In this document: one piece after another, positions 57,291 through 64,000 of the stretch
Layout: each line of letters begins with the position of its first letter
Numbering within the stretch: the first letter of the stretch is position 1
From: Verrucomicrobiota bacterium
GTDB taxonomy: Bacteria; Verrucomicrobiota; Verrucomicrobiia; Opitutales; Opitutaceae
Length of the DNA stretch: 64,000 nucleotides
Assembly: GCA_023416735.1 (NCBI GenBank)
Contig: JAEZGX010000016.1
Coordinates: 62,001 to 126,000, forward strand
Direction of reading: 5' to 3'
Program-made: the position numbers and the translations under genes
The notes under the pieces: generated by a model
Database searches by the model: none
The model's input: the letters and a program-made list of their open reading frames with translations, nothing else
What the model was told of the DNA's origin: nothing

Positions 57291-57983
57291 ATGGCTTGCG
57301 ACCTGATCCTCGTCCTCGACGCTCAATCCCCGCGCGAGGTCGCCCCCATCCTGAAACGTCTCTCCGGCACCGCCCGCTGGGCCAAAGTCGGCCTTGAGAT
57401 GTTCACCGCTTGCGGCCCCGACGCCGTCCGCGAAATTGCCGATCTCGGCTTCAACGTCTTCCTCGACCTCAAACTCCACGACATCCCCAACACCGTCGCC
57501 AAGGCCGTCGAGTCCGCGTCCAAGCTCCCGATCCGCATGCTCACCCTCCACACGGGCGGCGGACCCGAAATGATGAAATGGGCCGCCAAAGCCCAACGCG
57601 ACCACGCTCCCGACCTCCTTCTTCTCGGCGTCACCGTCCTCACGTCCATGAGCGCCGCCGAACTCAACGCCGTGGGCGTCACCGCCTCCCCCGCCGACCA
57701 AGTCGTCCGCCTCGGCCAACTCGCCATCGACTCCGGCCTCCGCGGTCTCGTTTGCTCCCCACTCGAAATCGCCCCGCTTCGCGCCGCGCTGCCCGCCGAT
57801 GTCGCCCTCGTCACGCCCGGCATTCGCCCGCGCGACGCCAAAGCCGACGATCAAACCCGCGTCATGACTCCCGCCGAGGCCGCTCGCGCCGGCTCCTCCT
57901 TCATCGTCGTGGGCCGCCCCATCTTCAAAGCTCCCAACCCCGTCGCCGCCGCCGAATCCATCCTCGCCGAACTCAAAACCTAA
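57291..57983 (+). CDS. pyrF: Orotidine 5'-phosphate decarboxylase
   Basis: A 230-residue TIM-barrel enzyme that decarboxylates OMP to UMP. LILVLDAQSPREVAPIL, the catalytic DLKLHDIPNTVAKAV segment, LVTPGIRPRD and GRPIF are all present. The start is ATG 57291 (MACDLILVLDAQ). It lies between ispE (minus strand) and ispD (plus strand). UMP made here leads on to the CTP used by IspD. Confidence 0.96.
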   Translation: MACDLILVLDAQSPREVAPILKRLSGTARWAKVGLEMFTACGPDAVREIADLGFNVFLDLKLHDIPNTVAKAVESASKLPIRMLTLHTGGGPEMMKWAAKAQRDHAPDLLLLGVTVLTSMSAAELNAVGVTASPADQVVRLGQLAIDSGLRGLVCSPLEIAPLRAALPADVALVTPGIRPRDAKADDQTRVMTPAEAARAGSSFIVVGRPIFKAPNPVAAAESILAELKT

Positions 57984-58018
57984 ACGCCTGTCCCTCCCCG
58001 CGCGCACGTGAAAACAGA

Positions 58019-58053
58019 ATCGTTCTCGTAATCGTTCTCTTTCTCGTTCTCCC
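58019..58053. repeat. Degenerate word repeat, TCGTTCTCGTAATCG family
   Basis: ATCGTTCTCGTAATCGTTCT and TTTCTCGTTCTC words about 35 bases after pyrF. Related words with G replacing T occur at 58846-58910. Confidence 0.6.
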
Positions 58054-58097
58054 GCGTTCCAGCCTTCCCCCGCGCGCCCGTCCAAGCGCTCCGTTCC

Positions 58098-58130
58098 AGC
58101 TCTCAACCCTCAACTCTCAGCTCTCAACTC
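58098..58130. repeat. Degenerate word repeat, CTCTCAACTC family
   Basis: CTCTCAACCCTCAACTCTCA and GCTCTCAACTC words end 11 bases before the ispD start. Read through, they would encode LSTLNSQLST-like peptides. Confidence 0.65.
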
Positions 58131-58140
58131 GCTCCAGCGC

Positions 58141-58812
58141 ATGTCCCGCACCGCCGCCATCCTCCTCGCCGCCGGAACCGGTGCCCGCATGCAGGGCGCC
58201 GTCGAAGACAAAGTCCTCGCCCCGCTCGCCGGCCGCCCCGTCTTCGCTCACTCGGTCGTCGCTTTCATGACCAGCGGTATCGCCGACTTCTACGTCGTTG
58301 TTTATCGCGACCAGCGCCAGATGACCGAGCTCGCCGCCTACGCGCCCACGCCCTCCGCTCTCGTCCGCGGCGGACGCGAACGCCAGGACTCCGTCATGGC
58401 CGCCCTCTCCTCGCTGCCACCCGACATCGAATACGTTTTCATCCACGACTGCGCCCGCCCGCTCATTCGCCCCGAGCAACTCGTCGCCCTCCACAAAATC
58501 GTCCGCCGCGAAAACGCCGTCGTCCTCGCCCATCGTGTCACCGACACCATCAAGGAACACCGCGACGAAGGTAATCTCCGCACGCTCGACCGCTCCCGCC
58601 TCTGGGCCATGGAAACCCCGCAGGTCTTCGCCCGCGACTTGATCGTCCGCGCCTACGCCCGCGTCGCCGAAAAACAACTACGTATCACCGACGACGCTGC
58701 CGCCGTGGAACTCCTCCGCCACCCCATCGCCCTCCTCGAAAATCCCTACCCCAACCCCAAGCTCACCACCCCCGCCGACCTGAGCTACCTCGAATTCCTC
58801 CTCAACAAGTAG
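58141..58812 (+). CDS. ispD: CDP-ME synthase of the MEP pathway
   Basis: A 223-residue cytidylyltransferase making 4-diphosphocytidyl-2-C-methylerythritol from MEP and CTP. AAILLAAGTGARMQG is the CTP site, VRGGRERQDSVMAAL follows, and IHDCARPLI, METPQVFARD and ITDDAAAVELL are family motifs. It is the first gene of an ispD-ispF pair, separated by repeat DNA. Confidence 0.96.
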   Translation: MSRTAAILLAAGTGARMQGAVEDKVLAPLAGRPVFAHSVVAFMTSGIADFYVVVYRDQRQMTELAAYAPTPSALVRGGRERQDSVMAALSSLPPDIEYVFIHDCARPLIRPEQLVALHKIVRRENAVVLAHRVTDTIKEHRDEGNLRTLDRSRLWAMETPQVFARDLIVRAYARVAEKQLRITDDAAAVELLRHPIALLENPYPNPKLTTPADLSYLEFLLNK

Positions 58813-58845
58813 GAGGCTGCTCGCAGGCGATCCCGCGCTCCTGCT

Positions 58846-58956
58846 GATGCTCGTCGTGCTCATGCTCGTGCTCGTAATCGTGATCGAGACAGCGATCACG
58901 AGCACGATCCGCCTTCCCACACTTTCCTTTGGCCTTTGCCCCTTTGGCCTTTGAGA
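58846..58956. repeat. Structured degenerate repeat region before ispF
   Basis: 58846-58910 carries (GATGCTCGT)-like words in direct order, and two nested inverted arms: CGTGATCG (58879-58886) with CGATCACG (58893-58900), and CGTGCT (58867-58872) with AGCACG (58900-58905). 58926-58956 is a second family with CCTTTGGCCTTTGCCCCTTT words, ending eight bases before the ispF start. Confidence 0.65.
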
Positions 58957-58964
58957 GTTCCTCA

Positions 58965-59444
58965 ATGACCTTCCGCATCGGCCACGGCTACGACATCCAC
59001 CGCCTCGTCCCCCATCGCCCGCTCATCCTCGGCGGCGTCCGCTTCGACACCGACTACGGCCTCGACGGTCACTCCGACGCCGACTGCCTCACGCACGCAA
59101 TCTGCGACGCCATCCTGGGCGCCGCCGCGCTGCCCGACATCGGTCACTTCTTTCCGAACACCGATCCAGCTTACAAAAACATCGACTCGCAAATCCTCCT
59201 GCAGCGCGTCTGCGCCGAGGTCCGCAAACTCGGCTACGATCTCGTCAACATCGACGCCTCCGTGATCGCCGAGAAACCGAAGATCTACCCGCGCCTCGCC
59301 GACATGAAATCCGCTCTGGCGAAATCCACCGGGCTCACCTCCAACGATATCGGCCTCAAAGCCACGACCAACGAAGGCGTCGGCGACCTCGGTCGTGCCC
59401 TCGCCATCGCCGCCCACGCCGTCGCCCTATTAAAGCGCAGCTAG
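58965..59444 (+). CDS. ispF: MECDP synthase of the MEP pathway
   Basis: A 159-residue trimeric enzyme that cyclises CDP-ME 2-phosphate to MECDP. RIGHGYDIHRLV is the metal-binding start, with LDGHSDADCLTHAICDAILG, ALPDIGHFFPNTDPAYK and AEKPKIYPRLADMKSALA. The short length is normal. The start ATG 58965 sits directly after repeat DNA. ispD lies upstream in the same direction. Confidence 0.97.
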   Translation: MTFRIGHGYDIHRLVPHRPLILGGVRFDTDYGLDGHSDADCLTHAICDAILGAAALPDIGHFFPNTDPAYKNIDSQILLQRVCAEVRKLGYDLVNIDASVIAEKPKIYPRLADMKSALAKSTGLTSNDIGLKATTNEGVGDLGRALAIAAHAVALLKRS

Positions 59445-59533
59445 CACGACGCGCTCTCCAGCGCGCGGCTTCCCCCCCGCACATTCCCACTCCGCCCGAT
59501 TGACTGGCCTCACCTCGCGCCAACAATCCGCGC

Positions 59534-61189
59534 GTGCGTTTTTCCACCTCCTCTTCGCGCCTCTTCGCGCCCTTCGCGGTTTCTTCTCTTTCGTTCGTCC
59601 TCGGCCTCCTCTCGCTTCTTCTTCTCTCCGGCTGCGCCCCGCGCGAAACCGCCGTTGAGCGCGGCAACCGCGAACACATCCTCCATCGCGGCATCGGCTC
59701 CGACATTGCCGACCTCGATCCGCATCTCGCCGTCAACATCGCCGAGATGGACATCATCTCCGCCCTTTTCGAAGGTCTCGTCTCCGAAGATCCCGTCGAC
59801 CTCCGCCCCGTGCCCGGCGTCGCCGAACGCTGGGACATTTCCCCCGACGCCCTCACCTACACGTTTCACCTCCGCGAAAACGCCCGCTGGTCCGACAACT
59901 CTCCCGTCACCGCCCACGACTTCGTCGCCTCCTGGCAACGCATCCTCACGCCTTCGCTCGGCGCCGATAACGCGTCGCTGCTCTACGTCCTCCAAGGCGC
60001 CGAAGCCTTCCACAAAGCCGCCTCCAACGATTTCTCCTCCGTCGGCGCTTCCGCCACCGATGCCCGCACCCTCCGCGTCACGCTCGAGCGTCCCACGCCG
60101 CACTTCCTCTCCCTTCTCACCCACACCGCCTGGTATCCGGTAAAACTCTCCGCGATCTCCGCCCACGGTTCGCCTCACACGCGCGGCACCCCGTGGACCC
60201 GCCCCGGCCGCCTCATCGGCAACGGCCCGTTCCTCCTCGAAGAATGGCAGCCCAACCAGTTCGTCGCCGTCTCCCGCTCTCCGTCCTACTGGGACTCCAA
60301 CACCGTCCGCCTCCGCGGCATTCGTTTCTACCCAATCGACAGCCGCGACGCCGAAGAACGCATGTTCCGCTCCAACCAGCTCCACCTCACCTACGTTCTC
60401 CCCAACTCCAAAATCGACACCTACCGCGAAGCCAACCCGCAGTTCCTCCGCTCCGATCCCTACCTCAACACCTACTTCCTCCGCCTCAACACCACCCACC
60501 GGTCCCTCACCGACCCTCGGATCCGCCGCGCGCTCTCCCTCGCCCTCGATCGCACCGCTCTCACCTCAAACATCCTCCGCGGCGGACAGCTCCCCGCCAC
60601 CTCCCTCACCCCACCTAACATCCCCAATTACACGCCACCCGACACTCCGCTCTCCAACCCCGACGAAGCCCGCCGCCTGCTCGCCGAAGCCGGCTACCCC
60701 GAGGGCAAAGGTTTTCCTCCGCTCGAATTCCTCTACAACACGTCCGAGAACCACCGCCTCCTCGCTGAAGCCATTCAGGAAATGTGGCGCCGTGAACTCG
60801 GCCTCGACGTCCGCCTCGCCAATCAGGAGCTGAAAGTCGTCCAGGCCGAACGCCGCGCCGGCCGCTACCAAATCGTTTTCTCCGACTGGGTCGGCGACTA
60901 CCTCGATCCGCTCACCTTCCTCGACATCATGCGCAGCGATAGCGGCAACAATTACACGGGCTGGTCCGACAAATCCTACGACGCCCTCCTCTTCGCCGCC
61001 GCCCGCAACCCCGACCTCACCGCCCGCGCCCAACAACTCCGCGACGCCGAAACCGCCCTCCTCGCCGCCGCCCCGATCATCCCGCTCTACTACAACACCC
61101 ACACCTTCCTCATTCGCCCGTCCGTCAAAGGCTGGCATCCCACGCTCCTCGACCACCATCCCTACAAACACGTCTGGCTCGCGCCCTAA
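59534..61189 (+). CDS. Peptide-binding lipoprotein, SBP family 5 (copy 1)
   Basis: A 551-residue lipoprotein with a signal peptide ending LLLLSGC (Cys34). HRGIGSDIADLDPHLAVNIA, EGLVSEDPVDLRPVPGVAER, TYTFHLRENARWSDNSPVTA and IIPLYYNTHTFLIRP mark the OppA-like binding protein of an oligopeptide ABC importer. The start is GTG 59534. The first 20 coded residues (SSSRLFAPFAVSSLS) come from a degenerate repeat at 59550-59586. A second copy follows, with no permease or ATPase nearby. Confidence 0.93.
   Translation: MRFSTSSSRLFAPFAVSSLSFVLGLLSLLLLSGCAPRETAVERGNREHILHRGIGSDIADLDPHLAVNIAEMDIISALFEGLVSEDPVDLRPVPGVAERWDISPDALTYTFHLRENARWSDNSPVTAHDFVASWQRILTPSLGADNASLLYVLQGAEAFHKAASNDFSSVGASATDARTLRVTLERPTPHFLSLLTHTAWYPVKLSAISAHGSPHTRGTPWTRPGRLIGNGPFLLEEWQPNQFVAVSRSPSYWDSNTVRLRGIRFYPIDSRDAEERMFRSNQLHLTYVLPNSKIDTYREANPQFLRSDPYLNTYFLRLNTTHRSLTDPRIRRALSLALDRTALTSNILRGGQLPATSLTPPNIPNYTPPDTPLSNPDEARRLLAEAGYPEGKGFPPLEFLYNTSENHRLLAEAIQEMWRRELGLDVRLANQELKVVQAERRAGRYQIVFSDWVGDYLDPLTFLDIMRSDSGNNYTGWSDKSYDALLFAAARNPDLTARAQQLRDAETALLAAAPIIPLYYNTHTFLIRPSVKGWHPTLLDHHPYKHVWLAP
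59550..59586. repeat. Degenerate word repeat inside a signal-peptide sequence
   Basis: CCTCTTCGCGCCTCTTCGCG and CCCTTCGCGGTTTC words. They encode residues about 6-18 of lipoprotein copy 1, in frame. Confidence 0.6.
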
Positions 61190-61194
61190 TTTAC

Positions 61195-61276
61195 GGCCGC
61201 AAGAAAGCGCAAAATGCGCAAAAAAAACATCCAGACTCTCCACCCCTTTTTGCGCCTTCTGTGCCTCTTTGCGGCC
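61195..61276. repeat. Inverted word repeat across the start of lipoprotein copy 2
   Basis: The 30 bases 61195-61224 and 61247-61276 are imperfect inverted copies (GGCCGCAA and GCGCAAAAA blocks; about three quarters pair). The start ATG 61214 lies in the left arm, so the mRNA could fold over its own start. The right arm encodes the signal-peptide core LRLLCLFAA. Confidence 0.65.
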
Positions 61277-62848
61277 ATTGCTCTGACCTCCTGCTCCAAA
61301 TCTCCCGCACCCGCCGCGTCCGAAAAAACCCTCCGCATCGCTCAACGCAACGAACCCGCTGACCTCGACCCCGCCACCGCCACGCTCCCCGACGAATTTT
61401 TCATCATCCGCGCCCTCTCCGAAGGCCTCGTCACCCCCGCCCCAATCGAAAATCGAAATTCCAAAATCGAAAATCCCCCTGTCCTCCCCGGCGCCGCCAC
61501 CCACTGGGAAATCTCCGCCGACCAACTCACCTACACCTTCCACGTCCGCCGCGACGCGACGTGGTCCAACGGCGACCCTGTCACCGCCCAAGATTTCCTC
61601 GCCTCCTACCGCCGCGCCCTCACCCCCGCCACCGCCGCGCCCAAAGTGTCCCTCTTCTTCGCCGTCAAAAACGCCCGCGCTTTCGCTCACGGCACCCTCA
61701 CCGATTTCTCCGCCGTCGGGTTCTCCGCCCCCGATCCCCACACGTTCGTCATCAAGCTCGAGCATCCCTCTCCGCGCTTTCTTCTCTACGTCGCCAGCGG
61801 TCCGTGGATTCCCGTTCACCTTCCCACGATCGAACGCCACGGCCGCGCCTGGACCCAACCCGCCCACCACGTTGGCAACGGCCCTTTCACCCTCACTGAA
61901 TGGCGTCCACACCAACGCCTCGTCGTATCCAAAAACCCACGTCACCACGCCGCCGCCGACATCCACCTTGATCGCATCGAATTCCTCGCCTTCGACAGCG
62001 GCGATTCCGAAGAGCGCGCCTTTCGCGCGGGCCAGATCGACGTCACCATGTCGCTCCCCGTTAGCAAGGTCCACGTCTACGAACACAACCGCTCCCCCGA
62101 ACTCCACCGCGCCCCTCTCGCCGAAACCCGCTATCTCTCCCTCAACACCACGCGCCCTCCGCTCAACGACCCTCGCGTCCGCCGCGCGCTCTCCCTCGCC
62201 CTCGATCGCCCAACTCTCGTCGCCCGCGTCCTCCGCGGCGGCGAACACGCCACCAGCACCCTCGTTCATCCCCGCCTCTACGCGGAACCCGCCGCGAACA
62301 CGGCGCCCCCAAACTCACCCGCAGACTCCGCCGAAGCCAAATCCCTCCTCGCCGCCGCCGGCTTCTCCGACCCCACCACCTTCCCCCGCCTCGAACTCTC
62401 CACCTGGACCAACTCGCCCATCGTCGAAGCCATCCAGGCGATGTGGAAATCCGAACTCGGCATCGAAACGTCCATCGTCCTCCGCGAAGCCAAGGTCCAC
62501 CTCACCGCCCTCCAATCCGCCGATTACGACATCGCTTTCATGACGGCCATCCCCGACGTCCCCGACGCCGCCAACCTCCTCGCCGACTTCACCTCTTCCT
62601 CTCCCGCTAACTACCCCCACTGGTCCTCCCCGCATTTCGACGACCTCCTCGCCCGCGCCGCCCGCACCCCCGACCTCGCCGCACAAACCGCCCTCCTCCG
62701 CGAAGCCGAGTCCCACCTACTCGCCGAATCCCCGCTCATCCCGCTCTACTTCAACGCCCGCAACTGGCTCATGTCCCCTCGCGTTCTGAACTGGCAAACC
62801 GACCTCCTCTGGACTCGCTTCTACCACCATGTCGACCTCGCTCCGTAA
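61214..62848 (+). CDS. Peptide-binding lipoprotein, SBP family 5 (copy 2)
   Basis: A 544-residue lipoprotein similar to copy 1 throughout. Signal peptide with lipobox ALTSC (Cys27). Parallel motifs: RIAQRNEPADLDPATATLPD, EGLVTPAPIENRNSKIENPP, TYTFHVRRDATWSNGDPVTA, IPLYFNARNWLMSP. Compared with copy 1, eight residues are inserted after GLV (ENRNSKIEN), coded by a repeat at 61443-61478. It shares binding-protein architecture but probably a different peptide specificity. The last 20 bases overlap the peptidase gene. Confidence 0.92.
   Translation: MRKKNIQTLHPFLRLLCLFAAIALTSCSKSPAPAASEKTLRIAQRNEPADLDPATATLPDEFFIIRALSEGLVTPAPIENRNSKIENPPVLPGAATHWEISADQLTYTFHVRRDATWSNGDPVTAQDFLASYRRALTPATAAPKVSLFFAVKNARAFAHGTLTDFSAVGFSAPDPHTFVIKLEHPSPRFLLYVASGPWIPVHLPTIERHGRAWTQPAHHVGNGPFTLTEWRPHQRLVVSKNPRHHAAADIHLDRIEFLAFDSGDSEERAFRAGQIDVTMSLPVSKVHVYEHNRSPELHRAPLAETRYLSLNTTRPPLNDPRVRRALSLALDRPTLVARVLRGGEHATSTLVHPRLYAEPAANTAPPNSPADSAEAKSLLAAAGFSDPTTFPRLELSTWTNSPIVEAIQAMWKSELGIETSIVLREAKVHLTALQSADYDIAFMTAIPDVPDAANLLADFTSSSPANYPHWSSPHFDDLLARAARTPDLAAQTALLREAESHLLAESPLIPLYFNARNWLMSPRVLNWQTDLLWTRFYHHVDLAP
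61443..61478. repeat. AAATCGAAA-family repeat within coding sequence
   Basis: CAATCGAAAATCGAAATTCC and AAAATCGAAAATCCCC words in frame in lipoprotein copy 2. Copy 1 lacks them. Relative of 54244-54310. Confidence 0.7.
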
Positions 62849-64000
62849 TTACGTCCCCCTTCTGCGCATCTTTGCGGCCATCCCCCTGCTCGTTCTCCCC
62901 GCCTTCGCCGCAACAACCCAAAACCCAAAACTCAAAACCCAAAACCAACTCCCTTCGCCCTCGGCGAAGAACATCCTCGCCCACACCACCATCCTCGCCT
63001 CCGACGACTTCGAAGGCCGCGCCCCCGGCACCGCCGGCGAGGAAAAAACCGTCGCCTACCTCACCGACCAATTCAAAAAACTCGGCCTCGCTCCCGGCAA
63101 TCCCGACGGCACCTACACCCAGTCCGTCCCGCTCGTCGGCATCACCACCCGCGCGAATCTCACCTTCACCGTCAACGGCCAGCCGTTCGACCTCGCGCCC
63201 GTCAACGACTACCTCGGCAACACCACCCGCGTCGTCGACCGTATCCAAATCTCTGACACCGATCTCGTCTTCGTCGGCTACGGTATCGTCGCACCTGAAT
63301 TTGATTGGGACGACTACAAGGGCCTCGATGTCCGCGGCAAAACCGTCGTCATGCTCGTCAACGACCCGCCCGTCACCGACGCCTCCGGCCAGCTCGATCC
63401 CACGATGTTCGGCGGCAAGGCCATGACCTACTACGGTCGCTGGACCTACAAATACGAGATCGCCGCCGCCAAAGGCGCCGCCGGCTGCCTCATCGTCCAC
63501 GAGACCGTCGCCGCCTCCTATCCCTTCGCCGTCCTCGTCGGCTCCAACATGGGCGAAAACTTCGAACTCGCCACGCCCGACAAAAACGCCGGCCACGTCG
63601 CCATGGACGGCTGGCTCACCCACGACGCCGCCACCCGCCTTTTCGCCGCCGCCGGCCACGATTACGAAGCCCTCAAAAAAGCCGCCGCCCGCCGCGACTT
63701 CCAACCCGTCTCCTTCAACGCCCAGGTTTCCTTCGAGATCAAAAACAACCTGCGCCACGTCGATTCGAAAAACATCGTCGCCAAAATCGAAGGCTCCGAT
63801 CCGTCGTTGAAAAACGAATACGTCATCTACACCGCACACTGGGACCACCTTGGACGCGATCCGCGCCTCACCGGCGACCAGATCTACAACGGTGCCGGCG
63901 ACAACGCCTCCGGCGTTGCCACCCTTCTCGAAATCGCCCGCACCTTCGCTTCACTCCCGCCCGATCAGCGTCCTAAACGCAGCCTCCTCTTCCTCGCCGT
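62829..64000 (+). CDS. M28 family metallopeptidase, cut at window edge
   Basis: At least 390 residues before the sequence ends without a stop. Signal peptide at about 1-27 (LLVLPAFAA). A short Gln/Pro/Lys stretch (TTQNPKLKTQNQ) at about 28-39 is coded by repeat DNA. The body has SDDFEGRAPGTAGEEKTVAY, a PA-like insert (about 110-260), and the M28 zinc site: His in VIYTAHWDHLG and Asp in GAGDNASGVATLLE. It should be an exported aminopeptidase. The start ATG 62829 overlaps the lipoprotein gene by 20 bases, linking peptide trimming with peptide binding. Confidence 0.92.
   Translation, partial: MSTSLRNYVPLLRIFAAIPLLVLPAFAATTQNPKLKTQNQLPSPSAKNILAHTTILASDDFEGRAPGTAGEEKTVAYLTDQFKKLGLAPGNPDGTYTQSVPLVGITTRANLTFTVNGQPFDLAPVNDYLGNTTRVVDRIQISDTDLVFVGYGIVAPEFDWDDYKGLDVRGKTVVMLVNDPPVTDASGQLDPTMFGGKAMTYYGRWTYKYEIAAAKGAAGCLIVHETVAASYPFAVLVGSNMGENFELATPDKNAGHVAMDGWLTHDAATRLFAAAGHDYEALKKAAARRDFQPVSFNAQVSFEIKNNLRHVDSKNIVAKIEGSDPSLKNEYVIYTAHWDHLGRDPRLTGDQIYNGAGDNASGVATLLEIARTFASLPPDQRPKRSLLFLA
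62859..62949. repeat. Two repeat words inside the peptidase signal region
   Basis: 62859-62882 matches 61256-61279 at 21 of 24 bases (signal-peptide core). 62914-62949 holds CAACCCAAAACCCAAAACTC words just after the predicted cleavage site. Confidence 0.65.

Noticed and set aside
58846..58956. Possible CRISPR array
   Set aside because: Repeats are 7 to 12 bases, degenerate and without unique spacers of even length; no cas genes nearby.

Overview
The window is GC-rich bacterial chromosome, gene-dense, with almost no Shine-Dalgarno sequences, several promoter-like TAGNNT boxes only 6 to 10 bases before start codons, and many transmitter-receiver kinases, TonB/FecI/FecR proteins and secreted proteins. 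This fits a free-living Gram-negative bacterium of the Verrucomicrobiota, most likely Opitutaceae (Opitutus/Lacunisphaera-like). KDO synthesis (kdsA), TonB and AsmA-like proteins show an outer membrane. No rRNA, recognisable tRNA, CRISPR array, IS element or prophage was found. No gene-free stretch exceeds 300 bases.

Layout. 31-5368: a giant hybrid sensor kinase with seven OB-fold-like periplasmic repeats, a small unknown protein and a beta-lactamase-fold serine hydrolase. 5549-17758: a signalling and stress block with PfpI/DJ-1 and DUF72 (overlapping), a 58-aa membrane protein, a ferritin-like DUF892 protein, a DUF2934 protein, a PAS/GAF kinase overlapping its response regulator, an SDR oxidoreductase, a REC-PAS-kinase overlapping a NarL-type regulator, Ku, and an unknown 133-aa protein. 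18010-23251: rsmE, then a leftward run of a small membrane protein, pyrG, kdsA, a lipoyl/peripheral-subunit-binding protein and a KAS III (FabH). 23342-30474: a small cytosolic unknown, an adenosine-kinase-like PfkB protein, and two ABC-2 exporter modules separated by two paralogous membrane-anchored coiled-coil proteins, each of those with its own terminator. 30579-35217: proA, unknown membrane and secreted proteins (two of them paralogues) and birA. 35308-43686: a Gld-type ABC cassette (ATPase, permease, GldG-like, DUF4340) and an AsmA-like protein. 43727-54221: a 1314-aa hybrid kinase, an alpha-oxoamine synthase, and an ECF sigma/FecR/TonB receptor set. 54313-59444: ptsI, ispE, pyrF, ispD and ispF, so three MEP isoprenoid genes lie together. 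59534-64000: two tandem peptide-binding lipoproteins and an M28 peptidase cut by the window edge.

The most unusual signal is not a gene. From about 30 kb onward, and once near 21 kb, the short gaps before start codons are filled with about ten families of short, word-like degenerate repeats. Some run into coding sequence. One is inserted in frame, by 24 bases, into the second peptide-binding lipoprotein relative to its tandem paralogue, and repeat words supply the hydrophobic cores of three consecutive signal peptides (59534-62949). A second candidate novelty is the lipoyl-PSBD protein without an acyltransferase domain, placed directly upstream of KAS III.
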